A stretch of DNA of 64,000 nt from Thalassospiraceae bacterium LMO-SO8 (GTDB lineage: Bacteria; Pseudomonadota; Alphaproteobacteria; Rhodospirillales; Casp-alpha2): assembly GCA_031655335.1 (NCBI GenBank), contig CP134226.1, positions 3,158,001-3,222,000 of the forward strand. Direction: 5' to 3'. Position 1 is the first letter of the stretch, and the number at the start of each line of letters is the position of its first letter. The notes beneath the pieces were generated by a model. That model was not told the DNA's origin. It saw only the letters and a list, made by a program, of their open reading frames with translations, and did no database searches. The translations under genes were made by a program, and so were the position numbers. Below are positions 32,549 through 41,213 of the stretch, piece by piece.

Positions 32549-33466
32549 ATGCTGCGGATTCTTCTGTTTCTCGGCACCAACCTGGCGATCGTCGCACTGA
32601 TCAGCCTGACTTTCCGCCTGCTCGGGCTGGATGGCTTGTTGCAGGCCAATGGCGTCGACCTGAACATCAACGCCTTGATCGTCTATTCCGCCGTCATCGG
32701 CTTTTCCGGCGCGCTGATCTCTCTGTTCCTGTCCAAGACCATGGCCAAGGCGGGAATGGGCGTGAAGGTCATTCAGCACGCCGCCAACCCGACGGAACAA
32801 TGGCTGGTCGATACGGTCGCCCGGCAGGCCAAACAGGCCGGCATCGGCATGCCCGAGGTCGGCATCTTCGACCATGGCTCGCCCAACGCCTTCGCCACGG
32901 GCTGGAACAAGAACGACGCCCTGGTCGCCGTGTCCACGGGTCTTCTCAACACCATGGACAGGAAAGAGGTCGAGGCTGTGCTGGGCCACGAGGTTTCCCA
33001 CGTCGCCAACGGCGACATGGTGACCCTGACCTTGATCCAGGGCGTGGTGAACACCTTCGTCATCTTCCTCTCGCGTGTCGTCGGCTATCTGGTCGACCGC
33101 CTGGTGTTCAAAGTCGAACGCGGCCACGGCCCGGCGTTCTGGATCGTCTCGATGATCGCCCAGTTCGTGTTCGGCATCGCCGCCATGATGATCGTCATGT
33201 GGTTCTCGCGCTGGCGTGAATTCCGCGCCGACAAGGGCGGGGCGGAGCTTGCCGGCCGGCGCAACATGATCGATGCGCTCAAACGCTTGCAGGCGGCCCA
33301 TGACGCGCCCGACATGCCCGACGAGATGAAGGCCTTCGCGATCAGCGCCGGGCGCATGCAGGCGGCGTTTTCCAGCCATCCGCCGCTCGCCGACCGCATC
33401 CGGGCGCTGGAAGCCATGGAGGGCGCCGACGCCCAGCCGCCGCGCCCCCGGCGGCCCTGGCGCTGA
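32549..33466 (+). CDS. htpX: HtpX membrane zinc metalloprotease
   Basis: 305 aa. Two N-terminal membrane helices (LLFLGTNLAIVALISLTFRL; IVYSAVIGFSGALISLFLS), then the catalytic helix LGHEVSHVANGDM (HExxH), two further helices (VVNTFVIFLSRVVGYLV; FWIVSMIAQFVFGIAAMMIV), and the third zinc ligand Glu in WREFRADKGGAELAGR. HtpX degrades misfolded inner-membrane proteins and is heat- or envelope-stress induced. AAGGA is 8 bases before ATG 32549. The Pro/Arg-rich C-terminus lies after SSHPPLADRIRALE. Confidence 0.95.
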   Translation: MLRILLFLGTNLAIVALISLTFRLLGLDGLLQANGVDLNINALIVYSAVIGFSGALISLFLSKTMAKAGMGVKVIQHAANPTEQWLVDTVARQAKQAGIGMPEVGIFDHGSPNAFATGWNKNDALVAVSTGLLNTMDRKEVEAVLGHEVSHVANGDMVTLTLIQGVVNTFVIFLSRVVGYLVDRLVFKVERGHGPAFWIVSMIAQFVFGIAAMMIVMWFSRWREFRADKGGAELAGRRNMIDALKRLQAAHDAPDMPDEMKAFAISAGRMQAAFSSHPPLADRIRALEAMEGADAQPPRPRRPWR

Positions 33467-33483
33467 CGCGGGCCCGCCGCCGT

Positions 33484-33771
33484 TCATGTCGCGAGGAACT
33501 CAAGCCGTGGGTCGGTGATGTTGGGAGTGATCTCCAGAATCTCGGCCGCCACCACTTTTTCCGCCACGAACGGGTCGTCATCGACCCGCCGACGCATCTC
33601 GTCGGGCGTGCAGCCCTGGGCCAGGATTGCGCCGCCGGCGTTGGGCTGAAGACTGCCGACCATCAGGAAGACGCCGTCGTCGACGCCTTGTCTGATCCAG
33701 GCCTTGTGGGCGTCCATGAGCTCTTGAGCGCGCGCCTTGTTCTCTGAAAATCTGAGCAGGATGATGAACAT
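33484..33771 (-). CDS. YciI-family protein
   Basis: 95 aa. A ferredoxin-like YciI fold: MFIILLRFSENKARAQELMD, HKAWIRQGVDDGVFLMVGS, AGGAILAQGCTPDEMRRRVD, DDPFVAEKVVAAEILEI. Contains the His (HKAWI) and Asp (DDPF) usually conserved in the family's pocket. Function unsettled; members are small enzymes or partners of regulators. AAGGAGG lies 7 bases before ATG 33771. Divergent from a WYL regulator gene across 83 bp, with a palindrome between, suggesting it is that regulator's target. Confidence 0.88.
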   Translation of the reverse strand: MFIILLRFSENKARAQELMDAHKAWIRQGVDDGVFLMVGSLQPNAGGAILAQGCTPDEMRRRVDDDPFVAEKVVAAEILEITPNITDPRLEFLAT

Positions 33772-33817
33772 CAAGTCGCCTCCTTATCCATTGGCGGCGG
33801 CACGCTAGCCAGGATAG

Positions 33818-33834
33818 GTGCCAAAATTTGTCAC
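33818..33834. promoter_or_regulatory. 17-bp palindrome, operator candidate for the WYL regulator
   Basis: GTGcCAAAaTTTGtCAC, symmetrical except for one pair and the centre, lies midway between the divergent YciI and WYL-regulator starts. A longer inverted repeat AGGATAG (33811-33817) / CTATCCT (33843-33849) partly surrounds it. Confidence 0.55.
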
Positions 33835-33854
33835 TAAATATGCTATCCTGAGGC

Positions 33855-34577
33855 ATGACCGTTCGCAGCCGCCAGGACGCGCTGGTCCGCCACCTTCGCC
33901 GCAGCGGCCACGCCACCGTCGATGATCTTGCCCGTGCCGTGGGCGCGTCGCGGCGAACTGTGCTGCGGGACATCGCGGCTCTGCGCGATCAGGGCTTCGT
34001 CATTCATTCCGAGGCGGGCCGGGGCGGGGGGCTGTTGCTCGATCCCTCGTCCGTGCAGCTGACGGCCCGGCTTACGGCCGACGAGGTGTTCGCGCTGCTG
34101 GTCAATGTCGCCGTCATGCGGGCGTCGGGCACGCTGCCGTTCGGCGGGCTTGCCGACGCGGGGCTCGCCAAGATCGAACGCGCCTTGCCGCCGGACCGGG
34201 TCCGGGACCTGCGCGACATTCTCGCCCGCCTTTATATCGGCCCGCCGGCCTGGCCCCGGCTTCGGGACTCGTTGGGGCCGGTCGAGCCCGGTCTGCTGCC
34301 CGAGTTCGAACGGGCGTTCATCGACCTCAACCGCCTGCGCTTCGACTACGTCGACCGCCACGGGACGTCGTCCCGGCGCGAGATCGAACCCCAGGCGCTG
34401 CTGGTCCGCCCGCCCGTGTGGTACGTGGTCGGCTTCGATCCCGCCCGCGACGGTTTCCGCAACTTTCGAATGGACCGGATCCGCAATGCGGAACGCGACG
34501 GCGGCACCCGGTTCCGCCGCCGCGCCCTGCGGCTTGAAGACAACGTCTGTCTGGTGGCCGAGGCACCGCATCCCTGA
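33855..34577 (+). CDS. HTH-WYL transcriptional regulator
   Basis: 240 aa. N-terminal winged HTH of the DeoR/HTH_11 type (DALVRHLRRSGHATVDDLAR; VGASRRTVLRDIAALRDQGF) followed by a WYL domain whose signature here reads VWYVVGFDPARDGFRNFRMD, i.e. WYV instead of WYL. WYL domains bind ligands, often nucleic acid-derived or small metabolites. Probably controls itself and the divergent YciI gene through the palindrome at 33818. No C-terminal WCX extension is evident; the protein is shorter than the common about 320 aa form. Confidence 0.88.
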   Translation: MTVRSRQDALVRHLRRSGHATVDDLARAVGASRRTVLRDIAALRDQGFVIHSEAGRGGGLLLDPSSVQLTARLTADEVFALLVNVAVMRASGTLPFGGLADAGLAKIERALPPDRVRDLRDILARLYIGPPAWPRLRDSLGPVEPGLLPEFERAFIDLNRLRFDYVDRHGTSSRREIEPQALLVRPPVWYVVGFDPARDGFRNFRMDRIRNAERDGGTRFRRRALRLEDNVCLVAEAPHP

Positions 34578-34586
34578 AACGACGAA

Positions 34587-34607
34587 GGGCGGCCCGACCG
34601 GCCGCCC
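34587..34607. terminator. GC-rich hairpin between convergent genes
   Basis: GGGCGGCC (34587-34594) and GGCCGCCC (34600-34607) form a perfect 8-bp stem with a 5-base loop between the stops of the WYL regulator and the metallo-hydrolase gene. No T-run follows on either strand, so it may be a weak bidirectional terminator. Confidence 0.5.
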
Positions 34608-34634
34608 CCCGCGTGTTCGGTATCCTGAACCGGC

Positions 34635-35471
34635 TTATTTGCCGAATTTCATTTCGTCGCCCGGCTGCATGATCACGACGTCGGTCTTGCCACCCATGTC
34701 GGCCAGCAGCTTCTTCAACTCGTCCGGCGTGCCCTTGAGGGGCGGGAAGGTGCCGTAGTGCATGGGCATCGCGGTCGCGGGCTTGAGGAATTTGGTGAGC
34801 GCATAGGCCGCGTGGCGGGGGTCCATGGTGAACCAGCCGCCGATGCAGATCAGCACCAGGTCCGGCTTGTATAGGTCCTGGATCAGCTCCATGTCCTTGA
34901 ACACACCGGAATCGCCCGTGTGATAGATGGTGTAGCCGTCCTCCAGCTTGATCACGTAGCCGGCGGGCTCGCCGCCCGGATAGATCATTTCCTTGCCGTC
35001 GGCGCCCTTGTTGACGATCTCCGACGAATGTTCGGCATGGGTCATGGTCACCGTGATATCCGGGCCGATGGGATTGATCGGGCCCGACTTGTTGAAGCGG
35101 ACCAGTTGCTTGCCGTCGACCATGCCGAGAATGCGCAGCGTATGGCCCATGTCGGCGTTCACGCCGACCTTGGCGCCGGTCATCTTGGCCAGTTCGGCCG
35201 TGTCGCCCAGGTGGTCGCCGTGGCCGTGGGTGACCAGGATCAGGTCGACCTTGCCGACTTTCCCCAAGTCCTTGTCGGCGGCCGGGGTCTTCGGGTTCTT
35301 GGTGATGAAGGGATCGATCACGATCACCTTGCCGCCCGGCGTCTTGATGCGGAAGGCGGCTTGTCCGTACCATTTGACCTCGGCGGCCTGGGCGTCCTTG
35401 GCCGGGGCCGCGGCCCAGGCGAACCCGGCGACCAGCGCGCCGATCACGGTCGTCGTCAGTAAGCGTCTCAT
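34635..35471 (-). CDS. Exported metallo-beta-lactamase-fold hydrolase (UPF0173-like)
   Basis: 278 aa. Signal peptide MRRLLTTTVIGALVAGFAWA ends near AQAA. Then EVKWYGQAAFRIKTPGGKVI, DPFITKNP, the metal motif THGHGDHLGD (HxHxDH), THAEHSS, YTIYHTGDSGVFKDM (Asp bridging) and a late MHYGTFP His. This is the L-ascorbate-6-phosphate-lactonase/UPF0173 type of metallo-beta-lactamase fold, usually cytoplasmic; the clear signal peptide here suggests a periplasmic form. Longer upstream extensions of the frame lack a signal-like start. Substrate unknown; not predicted to be a true beta-lactamase. Confidence 0.85.
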   Translation of the reverse strand: MRRLLTTTVIGALVAGFAWAAAPAKDAQAAEVKWYGQAAFRIKTPGGKVIVIDPFITKNPKTPAADKDLGKVGKVDLILVTHGHGDHLGDTAELAKMTGAKVGVNADMGHTLRILGMVDGKQLVRFNKSGPINPIGPDITVTMTHAEHSSEIVNKGADGKEMIYPGGEPAGYVIKLEDGYTIYHTGDSGVFKDMELIQDLYKPDLVLICIGGWFTMDPRHAAYALTKFLKPATAMPMHYGTFPPLKGTPDELKKLLADMGGKTDVVIMQPGDEMKFGK

Positions 35472-35618
35472 GTCTGAACGTTCTCCCAAAAGGGCAGGGG
35501 ATATCCCCGCGTGAGGCAGAGCCTGCCATAGAACCCGAACGCCGCAAAGGCCCGCGCATGAGGCTTGACGAATATGGAACAAAATGCGAACAAGTAACGC
35601 GAAACGGAGGAGGCATTC

Positions 35619-36218
35619 ATGACGGTAACGGGTGAAGACGGGCGCAAGCGCTGCCGCTGGGTCGGCCAGGGCAAGGATTTCTATGAGGCCTATCACGACG
35701 CCGAATGGGGCGTGCCCGTGCACGACGACCGCCACCATTTCGAGATGCTGAACCTGGAGGGCGCGCAGGCTGGTTTGAGTTGGGAAACCATCTTAAAGAA
35801 GCGCGACAACTATAAGAAATTGTTCGCTGATTTCGATCCCGTTAAATGCGCCAAGCTGACCGACGCCAGGCTGGAAAAGATCCTCACCGACCCCGGCATC
35901 ATCCGCAACCGGCTGAAGGTTTACGGCGTGCGCAAGAACGCCCTGGCGTTCCTCGAGGTGCAAAAGGAATTCGGCTCCTTCGACGCCTACGTCTGGGCCT
36001 TCGTCGGCGGCAAGCCGATCGACGGCCGGCGCAAGGCCATGGGCGACGTGCCGGGCAAGACGGAGATCTCGGACGCCCTATCGAAGGACCTGAAAAAGCG
36101 CGGCTTCACCTTCGTCGGCTCCACCATCGTCTACGCCTATATGCAGGCATCCGGGCTGGTGAACGACCATGTGGCGGACTGCTTCCGCTACAAGCCGTGC
36201 AGGGCGCTGGCGAAGTAG
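35619..36218 (+). CDS. tag: DNA-3-methyladenine glycosylase I
   Basis: 199 aa. Tag excises 3-methyladenine from alkylated DNA. Family features: KRCRWVG (zinc Cys), AYHDAEWGVPVHDDRHHFEM (substrate-pocket Tyr/Trp and zinc His), LEGAQAGLSWETILKKR, and the C-terminal zinc ligands in GLVNDHVADCFRY (His...Cys). GGAGG lies before ATG 35619. Single gene, followed by a convergent GFA gene 4 bp away. Confidence 0.95.
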   Translation: MTVTGEDGRKRCRWVGQGKDFYEAYHDAEWGVPVHDDRHHFEMLNLEGAQAGLSWETILKKRDNYKKLFADFDPVKCAKLTDARLEKILTDPGIIRNRLKVYGVRKNALAFLEVQKEFGSFDAYVWAFVGGKPIDGRRKAMGDVPGKTEISDALSKDLKKRGFTFVGSTIVYAYMQASGLVNDHVADCFRYKPCRALAK

Positions 36219-36222
36219 GCGA

Positions 36223-36630
36223 TCAGCCGTCGTGGCGGTGGCTGCCGGGCAAGACCGGCAGGGCCGGGTCGAGCGGACTCCAGGCCAGCTTGTCGTTGCC
36301 CCAGATGTGATCATAGGGCGCGACCCGCTCCGGGCTGTCGAGGGAGGCGGCCGTGATGTCGATGTCCACATCCTCGTCCGCGTGCTGGTAACTGAGGCTG
36401 GTGCCGCAGTCGGGACAGAACCCGCGCTTGACCTTGGGCGTCGAGACGAAGAAGGCCGGCGGCTCCGTGGTCCATTGGAAGCCGCCCGTGGGCACGGTGA
36501 CCCAGGTCACCAGCGTGCCGCCCGAGGCCCGGCGGCAGCTTTCGCACAGGCAGTGGGTGGCGGTCACCGGCTTGGTGATCCGGTAGCGGTGTCGGCCGCA
36601 CAGGCAGCCGCCCTCAAGGGGCTCGGTCAT
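36223..36630 (-). CDS. GFA-family (CENP-V/formaldehyde-activating-like) zinc protein
   Basis: 135 aa. Zinc-binding cysteines: GGCLCGRHRY, HCLCESCRRASGG and GFCPDCGTSL, the standard GFA order. Family members were named for spontaneous glutathione-hydroxymethyl formation, a role later doubted; most functions are unknown. Start ATG 36630 is preceded by AAAGGAG; an upstream extension of 36 residues is not family-like. Confidence 0.9.
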   Translation of the reverse strand: MTEPLEGGCLCGRHRYRITKPVTATHCLCESCRRASGGTLVTWVTVPTGGFQWTTEPPAFFVSTPKVKRGFCPDCGTSLSYQHADEDVDIDITAASLDSPERVAPYDHIWGNDKLAWSPLDPALPVLPGSHRHDG

Positions 36631-36766
36631 GATGGCTCCTTTCCCGATATGCCGGGCAAAGGCTAGCGATCGCGGCAGGGCCGAAACAAACGGGAAATTC
36701 TCATCGGTCGATAAGCTGGCCTTGGCTTTGCCCGCCAACCCGTCAAACCGGCGCGTGGTCCAGGGC

Positions 36767-38056
36767 CTAACCGACCGCGAACTTGATCACGAAGATGCCT
36801 GCGAGCACCACCATGGCGGGACCGGCTTCCCTGGGCCGCCCGCTCAGGATCTTGATCGCCACATAAGCGATGAAGCCGAGACCGATCCCGGTGGAGATGG
36901 AGAAGGTCAGCGGCATGGCGAGGACGGTGACGACCGCCGGGATGAAATCGGTGAGGTCCGTCCAATCGATGTCGGCCAGGGCCTGGCACATGACGCAGGC
37001 GATGAAGAACACGGCCGAAGCGGTGGCGAAGGCCGGGATGCTGCCGGCCAGCGGCGCGAAGAACAGGGCCAGGAGGAAGAACACGGCGACGAAAACTGCC
37101 GTCAGTCCGGTCCGCCCGCCGGCCCGGATGCCCGCCAGGCTTTCGATGTAGGACGTGGTGGTCGAGGTGCCCAGGGCCGCGCCCACCATGGTGGCGCTCG
37201 CATCCGCCACCAGCGCCTTTCTCAGGCGCGGCATCTGTCCGTTCTCGTCAAGCAATCCCGCGCGCTGACAGACGCCGATCAGGGACCCCGTGGTGTCAAA
37301 CAGGTCAAGCAGCAGGAAGGTGAACACGATGGTCACAAGCCCCAGTTCGAGCGCGCCGGGGATGTCGAGGGCGAACAGGGTCGGCCGCAGGCTGGGCGGC
37401 GGCGCGAAGACCCCCGTGGGCGCCGTCAGGCCGAGGGCCATCCCGAGCCCCGTCACCACCAGGATGCCGATGACGAGAGCGCCCGGAACCTTCCGGTAGT
37501 CCAGCGCGACGATGACGAGAAACCCGAGGCAGGCGAGCAGCGTTTCCGGCCGGGTCAGATCGCCGACCGTGACCAAAGTGGCTTTGTGCGCGACGACGAC
37601 GCCGGCGCTTTCCAGGGCGACGGTGCCGAGCAGCAGGCCGATCCCCGCCGAGATCGCCATCTTCTGCGATTTGGGGATCGCCCCGATCAACCAGGCGCGC
37701 AACGGCGACAGGCTGATGATCAGGAACAGCAGGCCCGATACGAACACGGCGCCGAGGGCGACCTGCCACGTGTGGCCCAGGGTAAGGACCACAGTGAAGG
37801 CGAAGTAGGCATTGAGACCCATGCCCGGCGCGAGCGCGATCGGGTAGTTGGCATAAAGCCCCATGATCAGGGAGCCGACGGCGGCGGCCAGACAGGTCGC
37901 GACGAAGACCGCGTCGCGGTCCATGCCGGCGGCCGACAGAATCTGCGGATTGACGAAGATGATGTAGACCATGGCGAGGAAGGTGGTTGCACCCGCCAGG
38001 GCCTCCCGGCGCAAGTTGGTCTGGTGATGAGAAAGCTTGAAGATCGCGTCGAGCAT
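36767..38056 (-). CDS. NCS2 purine permease (AzgA/guanine-hypoxanthine type)
   Basis: 429 aa with about 12-14 hydrophobic segments. AzgA-type signatures: REALAGATTFLAMVYIIFVN, NPQILSAAGMDRDAVFVATC, YPIALAPGMGLNAYFAFTVV, LLDLFDTTGSLIGVCQRAGL and LGTSTTTSYIESLAGIRAGG. It imports adenine, guanine or hypoxanthine with protons. It lies immediately downstream (27 bp) of xthA on the same strand, but a functional link is not obvious. Confidence 0.92.
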   Translation of the reverse strand: MLDAIFKLSHHQTNLRREALAGATTFLAMVYIIFVNPQILSAAGMDRDAVFVATCLAAAVGSLIMGLYANYPIALAPGMGLNAYFAFTVVLTLGHTWQVALGAVFVSGLLFLIISLSPLRAWLIGAIPKSQKMAISAGIGLLLGTVALESAGVVVAHKATLVTVGDLTRPETLLACLGFLVIVALDYRKVPGALVIGILVVTGLGMALGLTAPTGVFAPPPSLRPTLFALDIPGALELGLVTIVFTFLLLDLFDTTGSLIGVCQRAGLLDENGQMPRLRKALVADASATMVGAALGTSTTTSYIESLAGIRAGGRTGLTAVFVAVFFLLALFFAPLAGSIPAFATASAVFFIACVMCQALADIDWTDLTDFIPAVVTVLAMPLTFSISTGIGLGFIAYVAIKILSGRPREAGPAMVVLAGIFVIKFAVG

Positions 38057-38083
38057 GTTTTCCGTCGCTATCCGGTCCGGCGC

Positions 38084-38884
38084 TCAATCCGCCAGCTCGA
38101 CCCACACCGGCGTGTGGTCCGACGCCTTTTCCTTGCCGCGCGGCGTCTTGTCGATGGCGCAGGCAAGCAGCCGGTCGGCGGCTTGCGGCGACAGCAATAG
38201 GTGGTCGATGCGCAGGCCGTTGTCCTTCGCCCAGGCGCCGGCCTGATAGTCCCAATAGCTGTACTGGTGGACGCCCGGATTGAGGGCCGTGAAGGCCTCG
38301 GTCAGACCCAGGTTCAACAGGGTGCGGAACCGTGCCCGGCTTTCCGGGCGGCACAGCGCGTCGTCGGCGAATTTCACCGGATCGTAGACGTCGGCGTCGG
38401 TCGGGCAGATGTTGTAGTCGCCGCCCAGCACGACCGCGTCCTCGGTCTTCAGCAGGTCCTTGGCATGGGCGATCAGGCGGTCCATCCAGCCGAGCTTGTA
38501 GGTGAATTTTTCGTGGTCGCCGCCGTTCTCGTCCCGCGTCGGGTTGCCGTTGGGCAGGTAGATGGAGGCGACGCGGACCGGGCGCTTCCCGGCCTCGATC
38601 ACGGCCTCGATATAGCGCGCCTGTTCGTCACTGTCGTCGCCGGGCAGCGCCGTCAGCACCACGTCCATGGGATGCTTGGACAGGATCGCGACGCCGTTGT
38701 AGGTCTTCTGTCCCGAGATCGCGACGTTGTAGCCGAGCTCTTCGATCTCCAGCCTCGGAAAGCCGTCTTCCTGGCACTTCAGTTCCTGCAACAGGGCGAC
38801 GTCCGGTTGAAACTCGGCCAGCCATTCCTGCACCCGGGGCAGGCGGGCCTTCACCGAATTGACGTTCCAAGTAGCTATTTTCAT
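38084..38884 (-). CDS. xthA: Exodeoxyribonuclease III (AP endonuclease)
   Basis: 266 aa. MKIATWNVNSVKARLPRV, LLQELKCQ (metal Glu), YNGVAILSK, GGDYNICPTDADVYDP (catalytic Asp/Asn) and the C-terminal KASDHTPVWVELAD (catalytic His) are all present. It repairs abasic sites and 3' blocks. The start at 38884 is preceded by a terminator (38924-38949) separating it from erpA, so it may have its own promoter in the 40-base gap or rely on read-through. Confidence 0.96.
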   Translation of the reverse strand: MKIATWNVNSVKARLPRVQEWLAEFQPDVALLQELKCQEDGFPRLEIEELGYNVAISGQKTYNGVAILSKHPMDVVLTALPGDDSDEQARYIEAVIEAGKRPVRVASIYLPNGNPTRDENGGDHEKFTYKLGWMDRLIAHAKDLLKTEDAVVLGGDYNICPTDADVYDPVKFADDALCRPESRARFRTLLNLGLTEAFTALNPGVHQYSYWDYQAGAWAKDNGLRIDHLLLSPQAADRLLACAIDKTPRGKEKASDHTPVWVELAD

Positions 38885-38923
38885 GGCCAGGTTGCGATCT
38901 TCACGGTTCAGGCTCTCCCAACA

Positions 38924-38949
38924 GAAAAAGGCCCGCGAATTTGCGGGCC
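38924..38949 (-). terminator. Intrinsic terminator after erpA
   Basis: On the minus strand, GGCCCGC pairs with GCGGGCC around a 6-base loop (38949-38930) and is followed by TTTTT (38929-38925). It lies between erpA and xthA on the same strand. Confidence 0.85.
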
Positions 38950-38978
38950 TCTCTCGTAACACAAAACGCCTGGGGCGG

Positions 38979-39335
38979 TTAAACCCCGAATGACGAGCCG
39001 CAGCCGCAGGTCACGTTGGCGTTGGGGTTGGCCATCTGGAAGTAGGAGCCGATGAGGTCTTCCTTGAAATCCAGTTCCGAGCCCTTGAGCAGGTCGAGCG
39101 AGGTCTCATCGACCACCACCTTGACGCCGTTCTTCTCAAAGATCAGATCGTCGTCGTTGACCGTTTCGTCCAACTCGAAGCCGTAGGAAAAGCCGGAACA
39201 GCCGCCCGCCGAAACCGCGATGCGCAGCATCAGGTTGGGGTTGCCGTCCATGTCCTTCAACTGGCCGATGCGCTTGGCGGCGCTGTCGGAGATCAGGATG
39301 CGTTCCTCGGGTGCCAATTGCGTGCCGTCCGGCAT
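38979..39335 (-). CDS. erpA: Iron-sulfur cluster insertion protein (A-type carrier, ErpA/IscA)
   Basis: 118 aa. The three A-type cysteines are in SAGGCSGFSYGF and VTCGCGSSFGV at the C-terminus. It accepts Fe-S clusters from scaffold proteins and passes them to apo-enzymes. xthA-erpA-dgt clustering is frequent in alphaproteobacteria and is kept here except for one intervening gene. Confidence 0.93.
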   Translation of the reverse strand: MPDGTQLAPEERILISDSAAKRIGQLKDMDGNPNLMLRIAVSAGGCSGFSYGFELDETVNDDDLIFEKNGVKVVVDETSLDLLKGSELDFKEDLIGSYFQMANPNANVTCGCGSSFGV

Positions 39336-39429
39336 GGCGAAAATCCTTAAATGCGTGGGTGTGTACGGGTTGCCCTGAATCTAGGCGTTCCGGCCTGAAA
39401 TTTCAATGATCGGGCGCGGGGGGCCGGCG

Positions 39430-39888
39430 TTACTTTTTCCGGGGCCGTGCCGGGGCCTTCTTCGCCGTCCGGGCTTTCAGGAAATGGTCGATCCCGGCCT
39501 GGGCCACGTCCATGTCCTGTTCGGGAGCACCCCCGGAAATGCCGATGCCGCCGACCACGTCGCCGCCGGCCGTCACGGGCCTGCCGCCGCCGACCAGGGA
39601 GAACCGCCCGCCGAGTGCCTGTTGGATGCCGAAGGTCAATTGGCCGGGCAGGGCGGCGGCGTTGTATTCGTGGGTCGCCTTGCGCGACACGGCCGCCGTG
39701 GTCGCTTTTTCAACGGCCAGGGTGGTGCTGAGTATCTTGCCGCCGTCCATGCGCTCGAACGCGATCAGGTGGCCCGATTCGTCCACAATGGCGATCACCA
39801 TGGGCACCTTGATCGCGTTGGCGCGTTTCGTGGCGCCCCGGATCAGCAGGCGTGCGTCCTCCAGGGACAATCTTTTGATTTCAAGCAT
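39430..39888 (-). CDS. GlcG/HbpS family heme-binding-like protein
   Basis: 152 aa. SLEDARLLIRGATKRANAIK, VPMVIAIVDESGHLIAFERM, TLAVEKATTAAVSRKAT and VGGIGISGGAPEQDMDVAQA are the typical GlcG/HbpS segments. Members bind heme or corrinoids or are encoded with glycolate oxidase; here no glc genes are present. GGAGG lies 5 bases before ATG 39888. The Lys/Arg-rich tail (KAPARPRKK) is extra. Divergent from dgt by 42 bp. Confidence 0.88.
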   Translation of the reverse strand: MLEIKRLSLEDARLLIRGATKRANAIKVPMVIAIVDESGHLIAFERMDGGKILSTTLAVEKATTAAVSRKATHEYNAAALPGQLTFGIQQALGGRFSLVGGGRPVTAGGDVVGGIGISGGAPEQDMDVAQAGIDHFLKARTAKKAPARPRKK

Positions 39889-39930
39889 GTCGGCCTCCAC
39901 CTCTCCCGGTTATAATCGGGCCGTTCAGCC

Positions 39931-41169
39931 ATGCAACGACTTTCGCCCCGGCCACGGCAGGAGGAAACCATCGACACCCACTGGCGATCCCTCGATTCCG
40001 CCTTTCCCCTGGCGGCCTATGCCTGCCGGTCGGAAGCCTCGCGCGGGCGCCTGCACCCGGAGGGCGAAAGTGCGACCCGGGGGGCCTTTCAGCGCGACCG
40101 CGACCGCATCATCCATTCCGTTGCCTTCCGCCGGCTGGCCTACAAGACCCAGGTTTTCGTCAACCACGAGGGCGATTTCTTCCGTACGCGGCTGACCCAT
40201 TCGCTCGAGGTCTCGCAGATCGCGCGCTCCATCTGCCGGTTCCTGCACCTGAACGAGGATCTGGGCGAGGCCCTGGCCCTGGCCCACGACCTGGGCCATC
40301 CGCCCTTCGGCCATGCCGGGGAAGACGCCCTGAAAGAGGTCATGGCGCCCTACGGCGGGTTCGACCACAACGCCCAGTCTCTGCATGTGGTGACCAAGCT
40401 GGAGGAACGCTATCCCGGCTGGGACGGCCTGAACCTGACCTGGGAAACCCTGGAAGGCGTGGTCAAGCACAACGGCCCCCTGATCAATGCGGGTAACCGG
40501 CCGCTGCCCCGCGCCATCGCCGAATACCAGAACCTACAGGATCTGGAACTGCACACTTACGCCGGGGCCGAGGCCCAGGTCGCCGCCATCGCCGACGACA
40601 TCGCCTACAACAACCACGACATCGACGACGGCCTGCGCGCCGGGCTGTTCACCATCGACGACCTGAAGGATGTGCCCCTGGTCGGGCGCATCTTCCATGA
40701 TGTGCGCCGCGACATGCCCGATTTGGACGAATCGCACCTGATTCACGAAGCCGTGCGCCGCATGATCGGGGACATGGTCTCCGACGTGATCGCGGAAACC
40801 CGCCGCCGCCTGGACGACGGCAAGCCCGACAGCCCCGACGCCGTGCGCGCCCTGGGCCGTCCCGTGGCCGGGTTTTCCGACGACATGCGCGAATGGGACG
40901 CGGCGCTGAAGAAGTTCTTGTTCGACAACATGTACCGGCACTACAAGCTGAACCGCATGACCAGCAAGGCGCGCCGCGTCGTCAAGGACCTGTTCTGCCT
41001 GCTGATCCGCGAGCCCGAATGCCTGCCGACGGAATGGCGGGCCAAGGCCGAGGGTCCGGAAACCCAGGCGACGGCGCAGCATCTGTGCGATTTCATCGCC
41101 GGCATGACCGACCGCTACGCCGGCGAGGAACACCGCCGCCTGTTTGACCTGCACGCGCGGACGTCGTAG
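39931..41169 (+). CDS. dgt: Deoxyguanosinetriphosphate triphosphohydrolase-like protein
   Basis: 412 aa HD-domain enzyme. RDRIIHSVAFRRLAYKTQVF, RTRLTHSLEVSQIARSIC (metal His), LALAHDLGHPPFGHAGE (HD motif) and the late VAAIADDIAYNNHDIDD are seen. It hydrolyses dNTPs to deoxynucleosides and triphosphate, controlling dNTP pools. First gene of a long co-oriented housekeeping run. No strong SD. Confidence 0.94.
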   Translation: MQRLSPRPRQEETIDTHWRSLDSAFPLAAYACRSEASRGRLHPEGESATRGAFQRDRDRIIHSVAFRRLAYKTQVFVNHEGDFFRTRLTHSLEVSQIARSICRFLHLNEDLGEALALAHDLGHPPFGHAGEDALKEVMAPYGGFDHNAQSLHVVTKLEERYPGWDGLNLTWETLEGVVKHNGPLINAGNRPLPRAIAEYQNLQDLELHTYAGAEAQVAAIADDIAYNNHDIDDGLRAGLFTIDDLKDVPLVGRIFHDVRRDMPDLDESHLIHEAVRRMIGDMVSDVIAETRRRLDDGKPDSPDAVRALGRPVAGFSDDMREWDAALKKFLFDNMYRHYKLNRMTSKARRVVKDLFCLLIREPECLPTEWRAKAEGPETQATAQHLCDFIAGMTDRYAGEEHRRLFDLHARTS

Positions 41170-41213
41170 ACGGGCCGTGCCGAGAAAAGACTGAGTTTCG
41201 AGGGATCGACATC

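Noticed and set aside
34327-35616. 429-codon minus-strand frame overlapping the metallo-hydrolase gene
   Set aside because: Arg/Gly/Asp-rich shadow in another frame; the hydrolase frame has a signal peptide and metal motifs.
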